A DNA stretch of 34,281 bases from a bacterium (GTDB taxonomy: Bacteria > Sysuimicrobiota > Sysuimicrobiia > Sysuimicrobiales > Humicultoraceae). Each line of letters opens with the position of its first letter. Positions within the stretch are counted from its first letter, which is position 1. The DNA is taken from contig JASEHJ010000009.1 of NCBI GenBank assembly GCA_030018905.1, positions 1 through 34,281 on the forward strand. The letters are read 5' to 3'. The position numbers were made by a program, and so were the translations under genes. Positions 20,463 to 29,380 of the stretch are shown piece after piece. Under the pieces are notes generated by a model, which saw only the letters and a program-made list of their open reading frames with translations, was not told the origin of the DNA and ran no database searches.

Positions 20463-22451
20463 ATGGACCCGTTGGTCCCAACGCGCGAGATCTACTGGAA
20501 CATCCCTGCATTCGGCGTGGTCATCATGTACCTGCTGGCCGCCGCATCCGTGGCCGTCTTCGGCCACGGCGTCTACCAGCACTTCCGGATGTGGCGGAGG
20601 GGCCAGCCGGTGGACCGTCTCACGCCCATCTGGCCGCGCCTGCGCTCGGTCCTGCTCCACGTGGCCGCCCACGGCAGGCTGCTCGCCGAACGCGTGCCCG
20701 GGATCTACCATCTGGCGCTGTTCTGGGGATTTGCGTTCTTGCTGGTTGGGACGATGGTGGTTTTTGTCCAGGCGGACTTGCGGCTGCCGATCATGCGTGG
20801 GTCGTTCTACCTGTACTTCCAGTCGCTGGCCCTGGACCTGATGGGCGCAGCAGCGACCGCCGGCGTGGCCGCGGCGATGGTGATGCGCTACGTCTTCAAG
20901 TCCCCGCGCCTGCGGCGCGGGATCCTCTCCGACGGTGTCATCCTCTGGTTCCTGGGGGCGATTCTTCTCACCGGTTTCCTGGTTGAGGGATTGCGGATCG
21001 CCGGAACTCGCGATCCGTGGGGTCCCTGGTCACCGGTGGGGTACCAGATCTCGGTCCTCTCCGGCGTGGTGGAGATGAGCTCAACCGCGATACGGGGCAG
21101 CCACGCGGTCCTGTGGTGGGTCCACTTCGTGCTGTCAATGGTCTTTGTCGCCTACATCCCGCGTTCCAAGCTATTCCACCTGCTGCTGGCTCCGGTGAAC
21201 GTCTACCTGCGCCCGTTGTCGGACGTTGGCAGCCCGCGCCTCGTGGACTTCGAGAAGGTTGAGCGCTTCGGCGCGTTCGCGTTCTCGGAGCTCACATGGA
21301 AGGACCTCTTCGACCTGGACGTCTGCACGGAGTGCGGTCGGTGCACCGCCGCCTGCCCTGCCAACACCACCGGCAAGCTGCTTTCGCCGATGGAGGTGGT
21401 TCTGGATCTGCGGGATGAGATGGCGCGCACCGGCGGGGTCTCAGGTCCGGTCCTGGCCGGTGGGGTCGTGCAGGCAGAGGCGCTGTGGGGATGTACCACC
21501 TGCCTGGCCTGCATGGAGGCGTGCCCCGTATTCATCGAACATGTCCCCAAGATAGTTGAGATGCGGCGGTACCTGGCCATGGAGGAGGCCGTCGTCCCTG
21601 ACCTGATGGGGGAGGCGCTGCGCAGCCTGGAAGCCAGGGGACATCCCTTCCGCGGAGCCGGAATCGCGCGCACGGCGTGGACGGCCGGTATTGATGTGAA
21701 ATCGCTGCCTCGCGGTGAGGCCGCCGAGTGGCTGCTGTGGGTTGGCTGTGCGGCGGCCTTGAACGAACGGAACCACTCGACGCTGCGGGCGCTGGTGCGG
21801 GTGCTGCACGCCGCCGGCGTGGATCTGGCCATCCTGGGCGACGAGGAGACCTGCACCGGGGATCCCGCGCGGGCGATGGGCAACGAGTACCTCTTCCAGA
21901 CGCTTGCGCGGCAGACCATAGAGACACTGGACCGGTACGCGGTGAAGAAGATCGTCACCGCCTGCCCCCACTGTTACAATACTTTCAAGCACACCTACCC
22001 GCAGATGGGCGGGCGGTACGAGGTCTGGCACCACGCACAACTGCTCGCGCACCTGGTGGAGACCGGGCGCATCGCGCCCACGGAGCCGATGGACTCCATC
22101 GTCGCTTTTCACGATCCCTGCTATCTGGGGCGGCACAACGGCGAGTATGCCGCCCCGCGCCGCGTTCTCCGCGCGATCCCCGGTGTGCGGGCCGTGGAGA
22201 TGTCCCGCTGTCGCGAGAACGGATTCTGCTGCGGCGCCGGCGGAGGGCTCTACTGGTCCGAGGACCGAACCGGCCAGCGGATCAACCACGCGCGCACCGA
22301 CCAGGCCGTGGCCTCGGGGGCGCAGATTGTTGCCACCGCCTGCCCATTCTGCATGCTGATGATCGAGGACGGGGTCGCTGCGCGGGAGACGGTCGTCCGG
22401 CCGTTGGACGTCGCTGAACTGCTGGACCGGAGCATCGGCGGGAGCCGCTGA
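20463..22451 (+). CDS. Membrane Fe-S oxidoreductase, EtfD/EMO-like (ETF:(methyl)menaquinone oxidoreductase candidate)
   Basis: Multiple N-terminal TM helices (nitrate-reductase-gamma-like), two [4Fe-4S] motifs ([24 protein letters not shown]), HdrB-like cysteine-rich CCG domains ([44 protein letters not shown]); adjacent to etfBA. Confidence 0.85.
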   Translation: MDPLVPTREIYWNIPAFGVVIMYLLAAASVAVFGHGVYQHFRMWRRGQPVDRLTPIWPRLRSVLLHVAAHGRLLAERVPGIYHLALFWGFAFLLVGTMVVFVQADLRLPIMRGSFYLYFQSLALDLMGAAATAGVAAAMVMRYVFKSPRLRRGILSDGVILWFLGAILLTGFLVEGLRIAGTRDPWGPWSPVGYQISVLSGVVEMSSTAIRGSHAVLWWVHFVLSMVFVAYIPRSKLFHLLLAPVNVYLRPLSDVGSPRLVDFEKVERFGAFAFSELTWKDLFDLDVCTECGRCTAACPANTTGKLLSPMEVVLDLRDEMARTGGVSGPVLAGGVVQAEALWGCTTCLACMEACPVFIEHVPKIVEMRRYLAMEEAVVPDLMGEALRSLEARGHPFRGAGIARTAWTAGIDVKSLPRGEAAEWLLWVGCAAALNERNHSTLRALVRVLHAAGVDLAILGDEETCTGDPARAMGNEYLFQTLARQTIETLDRYAVKKIVTACPHCYNTFKHTYPQMGGRYEVWHHAQLLAHLVETGRIAPTEPMDSIVAFHDPCYLGRHNGEYAAPRRVLRAIPGVRAVEMSRCRENGFCCGAGGGLYWSEDRTGQRINHARTDQAVASGAQIVATACPFCMLMIEDGVAARETVVRPLDVAELLDRSIGGSR

Positions 22452-24025
22452 TGGAGACGTCCTCCGGGATCCCGGTCAAGGCAGTGTACACCGCGGACGA
22501 TCTTGGTGGATTGCCCGAGGCGGCGAGAGTGGGCAGACCCGGTGAGTATCCCTATACCCGCGGCATTCACCCCACGATGTACCGGGGTCGGCTGTGGACG
22601 ATGCGGCAGTTCGCTGGGTTCGGCGCGGCCGAGGACACCAACCGACGGTTTCACTACCTCCTGGAGCACGGGCAGACCGGCCTCTCGGTCGCGTTCGACA
22701 TGCCGACCTTGATGGGGTATGACTCGGACCACCCCCGGGCGCTGGGCGAGGTGGGTCGCGAAGGGGTAGCCGTTGATTCGCTGGCGGACATGGAGGTGCT
22801 GTTTGAGGGCATCCCCCTCGACCAGGCGACGACCTCGATGACGATCAACGCCCCGGCCAACGTCCTGCTGGCGATGTACGTTGCCATGGCAGACAGGCAG
22901 GGCATCCCTCGCGACAGGCTAGGCGGGACGACGCAGACCGACATGCTTAAGGAGTTCATCGCGCAGAAGGAGTGGATCGTCCCACCACGCCCGAGCCTGC
23001 GGCTGATTCAGGACATGCTCGTCTTCGGGACGCGGGAGTTGCCTCGATGGAACGTCATCAGCATCAGCGGGTACCACATCCGCGAGGCCGGGAGCACCGC
23101 GGTGCAGGAACTGGCCTTCACCCTAGCCGACGGAATCGCCTACGTTGAGGCCGGCTTGGCCGCGGGCCTTGAACTGGACGCCTTCGCACCCCGGCTGTCG
23201 TTCTTCTTCGATGTTCACAACGACTTCTTCGAGGAGATCGCCAAGTTCCGGGCGGCGCGCCGGATGTGGGCGCGGATCATGCGCGAGAGGTTCGGCTCAA
23301 AGGAGCCCCGGTCGTGGTGGCTGCGCACGCACGCGCAGACCGCGGGCGTCTCCCTGACCGCGCAGCAGCCGCTGAACAACATCGCCCGCGTGGCGCTCCA
23401 GGCGCTGGCAGCCGTGCTTGGCGGCGCGCAGTCACTCCACACGAACTCGATGGACGAGACCTATTCGCTGCCGACCGAGGAGGCGGTGACCGTTGCCCTG
23501 CGCACCCAGCAGATATTGGCGCACGAGAGCGGCGTGACCGCCACGGCAGATCCGCTGGGGGGATCGTACTTTGTTGAGACGCTGACCGGCCAGGTGGAGG
23601 AGGCGGCCTGGGAGTACATTCGCAAGATCGATGATCTGGGCGGGATGGTGGCAGCCGTGGAGGCGGGGTATCCGCAGCGCGAGATCGCCGAAGCCTCATA
23701 CCGGTTCCAGTTACAGGTCGAGCGGCGGGAGCGGATCATCGTGGGCGTGAATGAGTTCGCGGCCGCAGAAGAGCCCGCGATACCGACCCTGCGCATAGAT
23801 CCCGAGGTGGAGCCCCGGCAGGCTTCCCGCACAAGGGAAGTGCGCTCCGGACGAGACGGGGCCAGGGCGGATCGCTGCCTGAGCGCGCTGCGGAAGGCTG
23901 CGGAAGGGCACGACAACACGATGGAGCACGTCCTCGAGTGCGTGAAGGCCTACGCCACGCTGGGCGAGATCTGCGACGTATTCCGGGGCGTCTACGGCGA
24001 GTACCGCGAGCCGGCGGTCGTTTGA
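22451..24025 (+). CDS. icmA: B12-dependent acyl-CoA mutase large subunit; residues favour isobutyryl-CoA mutase (IcmA-like) over methylmalonyl-CoA mutase
   Basis: MCM family ([56 protein letters not shown]). Phe54 (codon 22610) replaces the MCM catalytic Tyr; Gln172 (codon 22964) replaces the MCM substrate-carboxylate Arg. Confidence 0.8.
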   Translation: METSSGIPVKAVYTADDLGGLPEAARVGRPGEYPYTRGIHPTMYRGRLWTMRQFAGFGAAEDTNRRFHYLLEHGQTGLSVAFDMPTLMGYDSDHPRALGEVGREGVAVDSLADMEVLFEGIPLDQATTSMTINAPANVLLAMYVAMADRQGIPRDRLGGTTQTDMLKEFIAQKEWIVPPRPSLRLIQDMLVFGTRELPRWNVISISGYHIREAGSTAVQELAFTLADGIAYVEAGLAAGLELDAFAPRLSFFFDVHNDFFEEIAKFRAARRMWARIMRERFGSKEPRSWWLRTHAQTAGVSLTAQQPLNNIARVALQALAAVLGGAQSLHTNSMDETYSLPTEEAVTVALRTQQILAHESGVTATADPLGGSYFVETLTGQVEEAAWEYIRKIDDLGGMVAAVEAGYPQREIAEASYRFQLQVERRERIIVGVNEFAAAEEPAIPTLRIDPEVEPRQASRTREVRSGRDGARADRCLSALRKAAEGHDNTMEHVLECVKAYATLGEICDVFRGVYGEYREPAVV

Positions 24026-24051
24026 CCCGGGTGCCGGTCCCGCGCTATCAT
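24022..24051 (+). promoter_or_regulatory. Sigma-70-like promoter between mutase large and small subunits
   Basis: TTGACC (24022-24027), 18-bp spacer, TATCAT (24046-24051); the -35 overlaps the upstream stop codon. Confidence 0.55.
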
Positions 24052-24055
24052 CGCG

Positions 24056-24081
24056 TGGTGCGGAAGAGTGGTGCGGAAGAG
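24056..24081 (+). repeat. Perfect 13-bp tandem duplication in the leader of the mutase small subunit
   Basis: TGGTGCGGAAGAG (24056-24068) repeated at 24069-24081. Confidence 0.9.
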
Positions 24082-24093
24082 AGGAGAGCCTCA

Positions 24094-24504
24094 ATGGCAC
24101 GCGCCGTTCGCATCCTGCTGGCCAAGCCCGGACTGGACGGCCACGACCGGGGAATCAAGGTCGTGGCGCGCGCGTTGCGCGACGCCGGATACGAGGTGAT
24201 CTACACGGGACTTCACCAGACGCCCGAGATGATCGTCGCCGCGGCGATCCAGGAGGACGTGGATGCAATCGGCCTGTCCATTCTATCCGGGGCGCACAAC
24301 GTGCTCTTCCCCCGTATCACGGCTCTGCTGCGGGAGCGAGGGGCAGGGGACATCGCCGTGTTCGGCGGAGGAATCATTCCCGAGGAGGACATGCCGGCAT
24401 TGGCGGCCGCGGGCATTGGTCGGATCTTCAACCCAGGCACCTCCCTGGAGGAGATCGTCCGGTGGGTAGGCGAGCACGTCCGGCCGAGGGGAGTTGCGGC
24501 GTGA
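24094..24504 (+). CDS. icmB: B12-binding small subunit of acyl-CoA mutase (IcmB/HcmB-like)
   Basis: [32 protein letters not shown] (DxHxxG motif), [25 protein letters not shown]. Start at ATG 24094 preceded by gaggag; the ORF-track start at 23938 is an over-extension. Confidence 0.9.
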   Translation: MARAVRILLAKPGLDGHDRGIKVVARALRDAGYEVIYTGLHQTPEMIVAAAIQEDVDAIGLSILSGAHNVLFPRITALLRERGAGDIAVFGGGIIPEEDMPALAAAGIGRIFNPGTSLEEIVRWVGEHVRPRGVAA

Positions 24505-24722
24505 AGATCCGGCTGCACCATCCGCGCCGCGATCTGGAGATCTCGGGCCGGCGGAGGGTTTCGGGGATCCTTACCGAGCTGGGGTTAGACCACGAGGCGT
24601 TCCTGGTAATCCGGGGCGATGCGCTGCTGACCTCGGATTCCGAGGTGGGCGATCTGGACGAGATCGAGATCCGCCCGGTGATCTCCGGCGGGACCACGGA
24701 CGAGGCGCCTTGCGCTGCCTGA
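24501..24722 (+). CDS. ttuB: MoaD/ThiS-family beta-grasp sulfur carrier, TtuB-like, with C-terminal extension after GG
   Basis: [64 protein letters not shown] followed by TTDEAPCAA; immediately upstream of a ttuA-like gene. Confidence 0.75.
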   Translation: MKIRLHHPRRDLEISGRRRVSGILTELGLDHEAFLVIRGDALLTSDSEVGDLDEIEIRPVISGGTTDEAPCAA

Positions 24723-25639
24723 AGTGCCGTGGGGCTGCGGCGGTTGAGGTGCGCCGACATCGCGCCGCCTACTGCGCGCCGCACTTTCTTGAGTTCTTTG
24801 AGGCCCAGGTCCATCGCGCGATCACCACGCAAAGGATGTTCAGGCCGGGGGAACGCATCCTGGTGGCCGTCTCCGGCGGCAAGGACAGCCTGGCGCTGTG
24901 GGAGATCCTGCTGCGCCGTGGCGACGACGCCACAGGGTTGCACGTTGACCTGGGGATCGACGACTACTCACAGGAATCGCGCGAACGAACCGAGGAGTTT
25001 GCCCGGGCACGCGGGGCGCGGCTGATCGTGGTCGAGCTGCGTGCGGAGTACGGGATGGACATCGGCACGCTGGCGGAGGGGAGCGGCCGGGCGCCCTGCT
25101 CTGCATGCGGGCTTTCGAAGCGCTACCTTTTCAACAAGCTGGCCCGCGACGGCGACTTCACCGCCGTGGCCACCGGGCACAACCTCGACGATGAGGCCGC
25201 CGTGCTGTTGGGTAATCTCTTGCACTGGAACATGGATCAGCTTGCGCGCCAGGCGCCGGTCCTGGAACAGACGCACCCTCATCTGGTGCGCCGGGTGAAG
25301 CCGCTGTACCGTACCTCAGAACGGGAGAGCGCGGCATACGCCCTTCTTAGGGGGATTGACTACGTGATCGAGGAGTGCCCCCACAGCCGTGGCGCACGGT
25401 CGCTGTTGCACAAGGATGTGCTTAACAGACTGGAGGCCGCATCAGCCGGCACCAAGCAGGCGTTCTACTGGGGCTTTCTTGATCGCCTGGCGCCGGTGCT
25501 GCGCGCCGGCGGGCCTCCGCCGGTGCTCCGTCCCTGTGGGCAATGCGACCAGCCGACAACCGAGGAGGTCTGCGCGTTCTGTCGCATGACGGCGCGCGCA
25601 GCCGCGCGTCAGAGCGCGCGGGCGTCCTCCCTCCCATGA
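24710..25639 (+). CDS. ttuA: TtuA/TtcA-family tRNA 2-thiolation enzyme (probable tRNA-5-methyluridine(54) 2-sulfurtransferase)
   Basis: N-terminal zinc motif (CLKCRG...YCAPHF), PP-loop VAVSGGKDSLALWEIL, catalytic CSACG, ATGHNLDDEAA, C-terminal zinc ribbon CGQCDQPTTEEVCAFC. Probable TTG start at 24710. Confidence 0.85.
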   Translation: MRCLKCRGAAAVEVRRHRAAYCAPHFLEFFEAQVHRAITTQRMFRPGERILVAVSGGKDSLALWEILLRRGDDATGLHVDLGIDDYSQESRERTEEFARARGARLIVVELRAEYGMDIGTLAEGSGRAPCSACGLSKRYLFNKLARDGDFTAVATGHNLDDEAAVLLGNLLHWNMDQLARQAPVLEQTHPHLVRRVKPLYRTSERESAAYALLRGIDYVIEECPHSRGARSLLHKDVLNRLEAASAGTKQAFYWGFLDRLAPVLRAGGPPPVLRPCGQCDQPTTEEVCAFCRMTARAAARQSARASSLP

Positions 25640-26460
25640 GGACGGCCGGCACGCTGTCAGCAGGGGATCCGGTCCTGCTCGTGGACCGCAAGCGGCGGTC
25701 CTACTTGATCTGGCTGGCAGATGGGGCCACCAGCGACCTAAGAGGAGGCCGGATTGCCCACGCCGACCTGATAGGCAGGCCGGATGGCGTGAACATCGAG
25801 AGCTCGCGCGGCGAGCGGCTGGTCGTGGTTCGCGCGACCCTTGCCGACTATGTCCTGCACATGCCCCGTGGAGCACAGGTGATCTACCCGAAGGATCTGG
25901 CGCTGATTCTCATGATGGCGGACATCTACCCGGGGGCCGTGGTTGCCGAGGCCGGCACGGGGTCGGGCGCGCTGACGATGGCGCTTGTGCGGGCGGTTGG
26001 TTCCGGTGGCCGCGTGTACTCGTATGAGGTGCGTGAGGAGTTCCAGCGGACTGCTGCAAGGAACATCGCGCGGTACATGGGCGAGACGCCCGCGCTCGTT
26101 ATGCGGCTGCACGATGTGACCACCGGAATCCCCGATGAGCCCGTGGACCGCCTGGTGCTGGACCTACCCGAGCCATGGCGGGTAGTGGGGCCGGCCATAG
26201 CCGGGCTGCGACCCGGAGGGATCTTCTTGGCCTATCTCCCCACGACCGTGCAGGTCCAGCGGACCGTGGAGGCGCTCGGCTCAAGCCGGGCCTTCGCGCT
26301 GATCGAGACCGTGGAGTCGCTGCTCCGGCCCTGGAACGTGGAGGGGCTGAGCGTGCGTCCGGCCCACCGGATGGTCGCCCATACCGGATTCCTTGTATGC
26401 GCCAGGCGAGTCGAGTCAAACTGTTCCACACCACTACCCTGCAAGGAGGCGTGTACATGA
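25636..26460 (+). CDS. trmI: tRNA (adenine-58-N1)-methyltransferase TrmI
   Basis: TrmI-type N domain, MPRGAQVIYPKDLALILMMADIYPGAVVAEAGTGSGALTMALVRAVG, VDRLVLDLPEPWRVV; ATG 25636 overlaps the ttuA stop. Confidence 0.92.
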   Translation: MRTAGTLSAGDPVLLVDRKRRSYLIWLADGATSDLRGGRIAHADLIGRPDGVNIESSRGERLVVVRATLADYVLHMPRGAQVIYPKDLALILMMADIYPGAVVAEAGTGSGALTMALVRAVGSGGRVYSYEVREEFQRTAARNIARYMGETPALVMRLHDVTTGIPDEPVDRLVLDLPEPWRVVGPAIAGLRPGGIFLAYLPTTVQVQRTVEALGSSRAFALIETVESLLRPWNVEGLSVRPAHRMVAHTGFLVCARRVESNCSTPLPCKEACT

Positions 26461-26732
26461 CCTATACCATCGCTGAGCCGTGCATCACCGTAATGGACAG
26501 GGCGTGCGTCGAGGTCTGCCCGGTGGACTGCATCCACGAAGGCACCGATATGCTCTACATCCATCCGGACGAGTGCATCGACTGCGGGGCGTGCGTCCCA
26601 GCATGCCCCGTGGCTGCAATCTTCGTCGAGGCAGATGTTCCGGAGCAGTGGAAGCATTTTGTTGACATGAACAAGGAGTTCTTCTCAATGTCCGACGAGG
26701 AGTTCGCGACCAAGTACGGGAAGCCTAAGTAG
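26457..26732 (+). CDS. fdxA: 7Fe (3Fe-4S/4Fe-4S) ferredoxin
   Basis: MTYTIAEPCITVMDRACVEVCPVDCIHEGTDMLYIHPDECIDCGACVPACPVAAIFVEADVPEQWKHF. Confidence 0.95.
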   Translation: MTYTIAEPCITVMDRACVEVCPVDCIHEGTDMLYIHPDECIDCGACVPACPVAAIFVEADVPEQWKHFVDMNKEFFSMSDEEFATKYGKPK

Positions 26733-26739
26733 CACAAGA

Positions 26740-26756
26740 GGCGCCTTCCTGGCGCC
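26740..26756 (+). other. Small hairpin between ferredoxin and START-like gene
   Basis: GGCGCC-TTCCT-GGCGCC, no T-tract. Confidence 0.3.
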
Positions 26757-26772
26757 CTGGGGGGACGGAAAC

Positions 26773-27216
26773 GTGGCCAGCGTCGAGGCGTCTACGGTAA
26801 TAAAAGCGACCATGGAGAAGGTCTACGCGCTCGCCAAAGACGTCGAGCGCTTTCCGCAGTTCATGCCGGATCTGGTGAGCGTCGTAGTGCTCGAACGCCT
26901 GCCGACCGGTACCGTGACCGAATGGGTGGGCCGCGTTCAGGGCCGCCGGATACGGTGGGTTGAAGAGGACGAGTGGGATGACGAGCGGCGCGTCTGCACC
27001 TTCAGGCAGCGGTCGGGGGATTTCAACAAGTACGAGGGGGCATGGCGCTTCGAGGCGGCGCCCGAGGGGATCCGAACGAGCCTGGAGGTTGAGTTCGAGC
27101 TGGACATCCCGCTGGCGGGAGCCCTGCTTAGTTCGCTGGTGAAGGTCCTGATGCGCAAGAACTGCGAGAGCATGCTGGCGGCGCTCAAGGGCCAACTGGA
27201 AGAGACAGCTTCCTGA
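26773..27216 (+). CDS. SRPBCC/START-like (COQ10-type) domain protein
   Basis: VEASTVIKATMEKVYALAKDVERFPQFMPDLVSVVVLER ... KYEGAWRFEAAPEGIRTSLEVEFELDIPLAGALLSSLV. Confidence 0.75.
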   Translation: MASVEASTVIKATMEKVYALAKDVERFPQFMPDLVSVVVLERLPTGTVTEWVGRVQGRRIRWVEEDEWDDERRVCTFRQRSGDFNKYEGAWRFEAAPEGIRTSLEVEFELDIPLAGALLSSLVKVLMRKNCESMLAALKGQLEETAS

Positions 27217-27248
27217 GGCAGTGGTCCCGCGGTCCAGGTGCGAGAAGA

Positions 27249-27277
27249 TTGCGCCTGCCCACCGGACACTATAAGAT
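27249..27277 (+). promoter_or_regulatory. Sigma-70-like promoter upstream of DegT aminotransferase
   Basis: TTGCGC (27249-27254) and TATAAGAT (27270-27277); TAAGAT gives a 17-bp spacer, TATAAG gives 15. Confidence 0.5.
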
Positions 27278-27313
27278 GGGGCGTGGCCCACAGGAAGCGA
27301 CCGGGAGTGATGC

Positions 27314-28429
27314 ATGACCCCACGCACCGCGGCGGCGATCTCGATCGCCCGACCGATTATCGGCGAGGAAGAGAAACGGCAGGTCCTTGAGGTTCTCGAC
27401 TCCGGCGTTCTTATCGCTGGCCGCCGGGTCGCGGAGTTCGAGGCGGCCTTCGCCGCCTACATCGGCGTCCCCCACGCCGTGGCCACCTCATCGGGCAGTT
27501 CCGCGCTGCAAGTCGCGATGCTCGCGTTGGGGATCGGTCCCGGTGATCGCGTTGTAACGACCCCTTTTACGTTCGCGGCCAGCAGCAACGCCGTGATCCA
27601 CGCGGGCGCGATTCCGGTTTTCGTGGATGTGGACCCAGAGACCTGCAACCTCGATCCCGGCGCAGTTGAGGATCAACTGCGCCGGGGCGGGGTCCGTGCC
27701 ATCCTGGCGGTGCACCTCTACGGGTTGCCCGCCGACATCGTGACCCTTCGCTCGCTTGCCGACCGCTACGGTGTCCTGTTGATCGAGGACTGCGCGCAGG
27801 CGCACGGCGCCGCATCCAGCGGACGGCGTGTGGGATCGTTCGGGGAGGCGGCGATCTTCAGCTTCTACCCGACGAAGAACATGACCACCGGGGAGGGCGG
27901 GATGCTGACCACCGCAGACCCGGCTGTGGCCCGGCGGGCACGCCTTCTGGTGGACCCACGGGGTGAGGCGGAGTACGCCTACGAGGTCGTTGGGTTCAAC
28001 TTCCGCATGACCGAGATGGCTGGGGCCATGGGCACGGTGCAGCTCGCGGCCCTGGAAGGGCGCAACCGGCAGCGGCGGGAACACGCGCGCCGGCTCACGG
28101 AAGGCCTGCGCGGTCTCTCGTGGCTGAGCCTGCCGGTGGAGCCCGACGGCCTGCACCATGTCTACCATCAGTACACGGTGCGCGTGCGGCAGGGCCGGGA
28201 CGCCCTGATTGCCCACCTGGCCAGCGCCGGGATTGGTGCTCGGGTGTACTATCCATCGCTGGTCACGCAAACCCCGGCGTACCGCCGGTTGAGCCTGGAC
28301 GGGATCTACCCCAATGCCTTGCGTCTCACGGGCGAGGTGCTCTCGCTTCCGGTCCATCCCTCACTGGGTGAAGACGATCTGGCCAGGATAGTGTCCGCGG
28401 TGCGCGAGTTCTCCGGGGGTCAGCGGTGA
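27314..28429 (+). CDS. DegT/DnrJ/EryC1 (sugar) aminotransferase
   Basis: ATSSGSSALQVAMLALGIGPGDRVVTTPFTFAASSNAVIHAGAIPVFVDVDPETCNLDP, EDCAQAHGA, FSFYPTKNMTTGEGGMLTT. Confidence 0.93.
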   Translation: MTPRTAAAISIARPIIGEEEKRQVLEVLDSGVLIAGRRVAEFEAAFAAYIGVPHAVATSSGSSALQVAMLALGIGPGDRVVTTPFTFAASSNAVIHAGAIPVFVDVDPETCNLDPGAVEDQLRRGGVRAILAVHLYGLPADIVTLRSLADRYGVLLIEDCAQAHGAASSGRRVGSFGEAAIFSFYPTKNMTTGEGGMLTTADPAVARRARLLVDPRGEAEYAYEVVGFNFRMTEMAGAMGTVQLAALEGRNRQRREHARRLTEGLRGLSWLSLPVEPDGLHHVYHQYTVRVRQGRDALIAHLASAGIGARVYYPSLVTQTPAYRRLSLDGIYPNALRLTGEVLSLPVHPSLGEDDLARIVSAVREFSGGQR

Positions 28430-29361
28430 GCGCTCTCCCGATCCGCATCGGCGTAGTCGGCCTGGGACAGTGGGGGCGGCACCACGCCCGCATCCTGGCT
28501 TCTCTGCCCGGCGTAGCACTTGCTGGTGTCGCCGACCTCGACCCCAGGGAAGTGCGCGCCGCGGTTGATCGCTTCGAGGTCAGGGGGTTTTCGGACTACC
28601 GCGAGATGATCGGACGGGTAGACGCCGTCAGCGTCGTTGTCCCGACGATACACCACTACCGCGTGGCCCGTGACTTCCTTGATGCCGGCGTGCACGTGCT
28701 TCTGGAAAAGCCGATGACCGCAACGGTTGAGGAAGCAGAGCGCTTGGTTACCCTCAACGAACGCCGCGGTACCGTGATGCTGGTGGGGCACGTCGAGCGG
28801 TTCAAGCCGATAGTCCATCGCATGCACGAGATTGTGTCCGAGCCGCTCTTCATACAGGCGCGACGCGTCCGGCCCTTCGATCCGCACAGGGTCATGGACG
28901 TTGGCGTCGTGCTCGATCTGATGATTCACGACATTGACATCGTGCTCTCGCTCGCGCCCGGCCGCGTCGCTGAGGTGGGCGGCGTGGGGGTGTGCGTGCA
29001 CAACAGCCACGAGGACCTGGCGGTGGGCCACCTGACGATGGAGAGCGGCTGCCGGATCACGCTGACTGCCAGCCGCGTGGCAGCGGTCAAGGCCGTGGAT
29101 ACCGAGGTCACGATGTCCGACCGCACGGTCCACCTCGACTACCTTCGAGAGACCATAAGCATCCGGCGCTTCAACGGCGAACACCAGCGGATCTCGCTGG
29201 ACGGTGAGGAGCCCCTGCGGACTGAGATCGCGCACTTCATCGCTTGCGTGCGTGGGGAGGCCCGCCCGCGGGTGAGCGCAGAGGACGGCTGCCACGCAGT
29301 CCAGGTCAGTCATCGGCTGCTCAACAGCCTGGTCAGCATAGTCCCCAGGGTCCACGCATAG
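28426..29361 (+). CDS. Gfo/Idh/MocA family oxidoreductase
   Basis: IRIGVVGLGQWGRHHARILASLPGVALAGVADLD, VLLEKPMTATVEEAERL, VGHVERFKPIVHRM, DVGVVLDLMIHDIDIVLSL. Confidence 0.92.
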   Translation: MSALPIRIGVVGLGQWGRHHARILASLPGVALAGVADLDPREVRAAVDRFEVRGFSDYREMIGRVDAVSVVVPTIHHYRVARDFLDAGVHVLLEKPMTATVEEAERLVTLNERRGTVMLVGHVERFKPIVHRMHEIVSEPLFIQARRVRPFDPHRVMDVGVVLDLMIHDIDIVLSLAPGRVAEVGGVGVCVHNSHEDLAVGHLTMESGCRITLTASRVAAVKAVDTEVTMSDRTVHLDYLRETISIRRFNGEHQRISLDGEEPLRTEIAHFIACVRGEARPRVSAEDGCHAVQVSHRLLNSLVSIVPRVHA

Positions 29362-29380
29362 TTCGCAAGGGAGCACAACC

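Noticed and set aside
22451-24504. Straightforward methylmalonyl-CoA mutase annotation
   Set aside because: The Tyr-to-Phe and Arg-to-Gln positions argue against methylmalonyl-CoA specificity.
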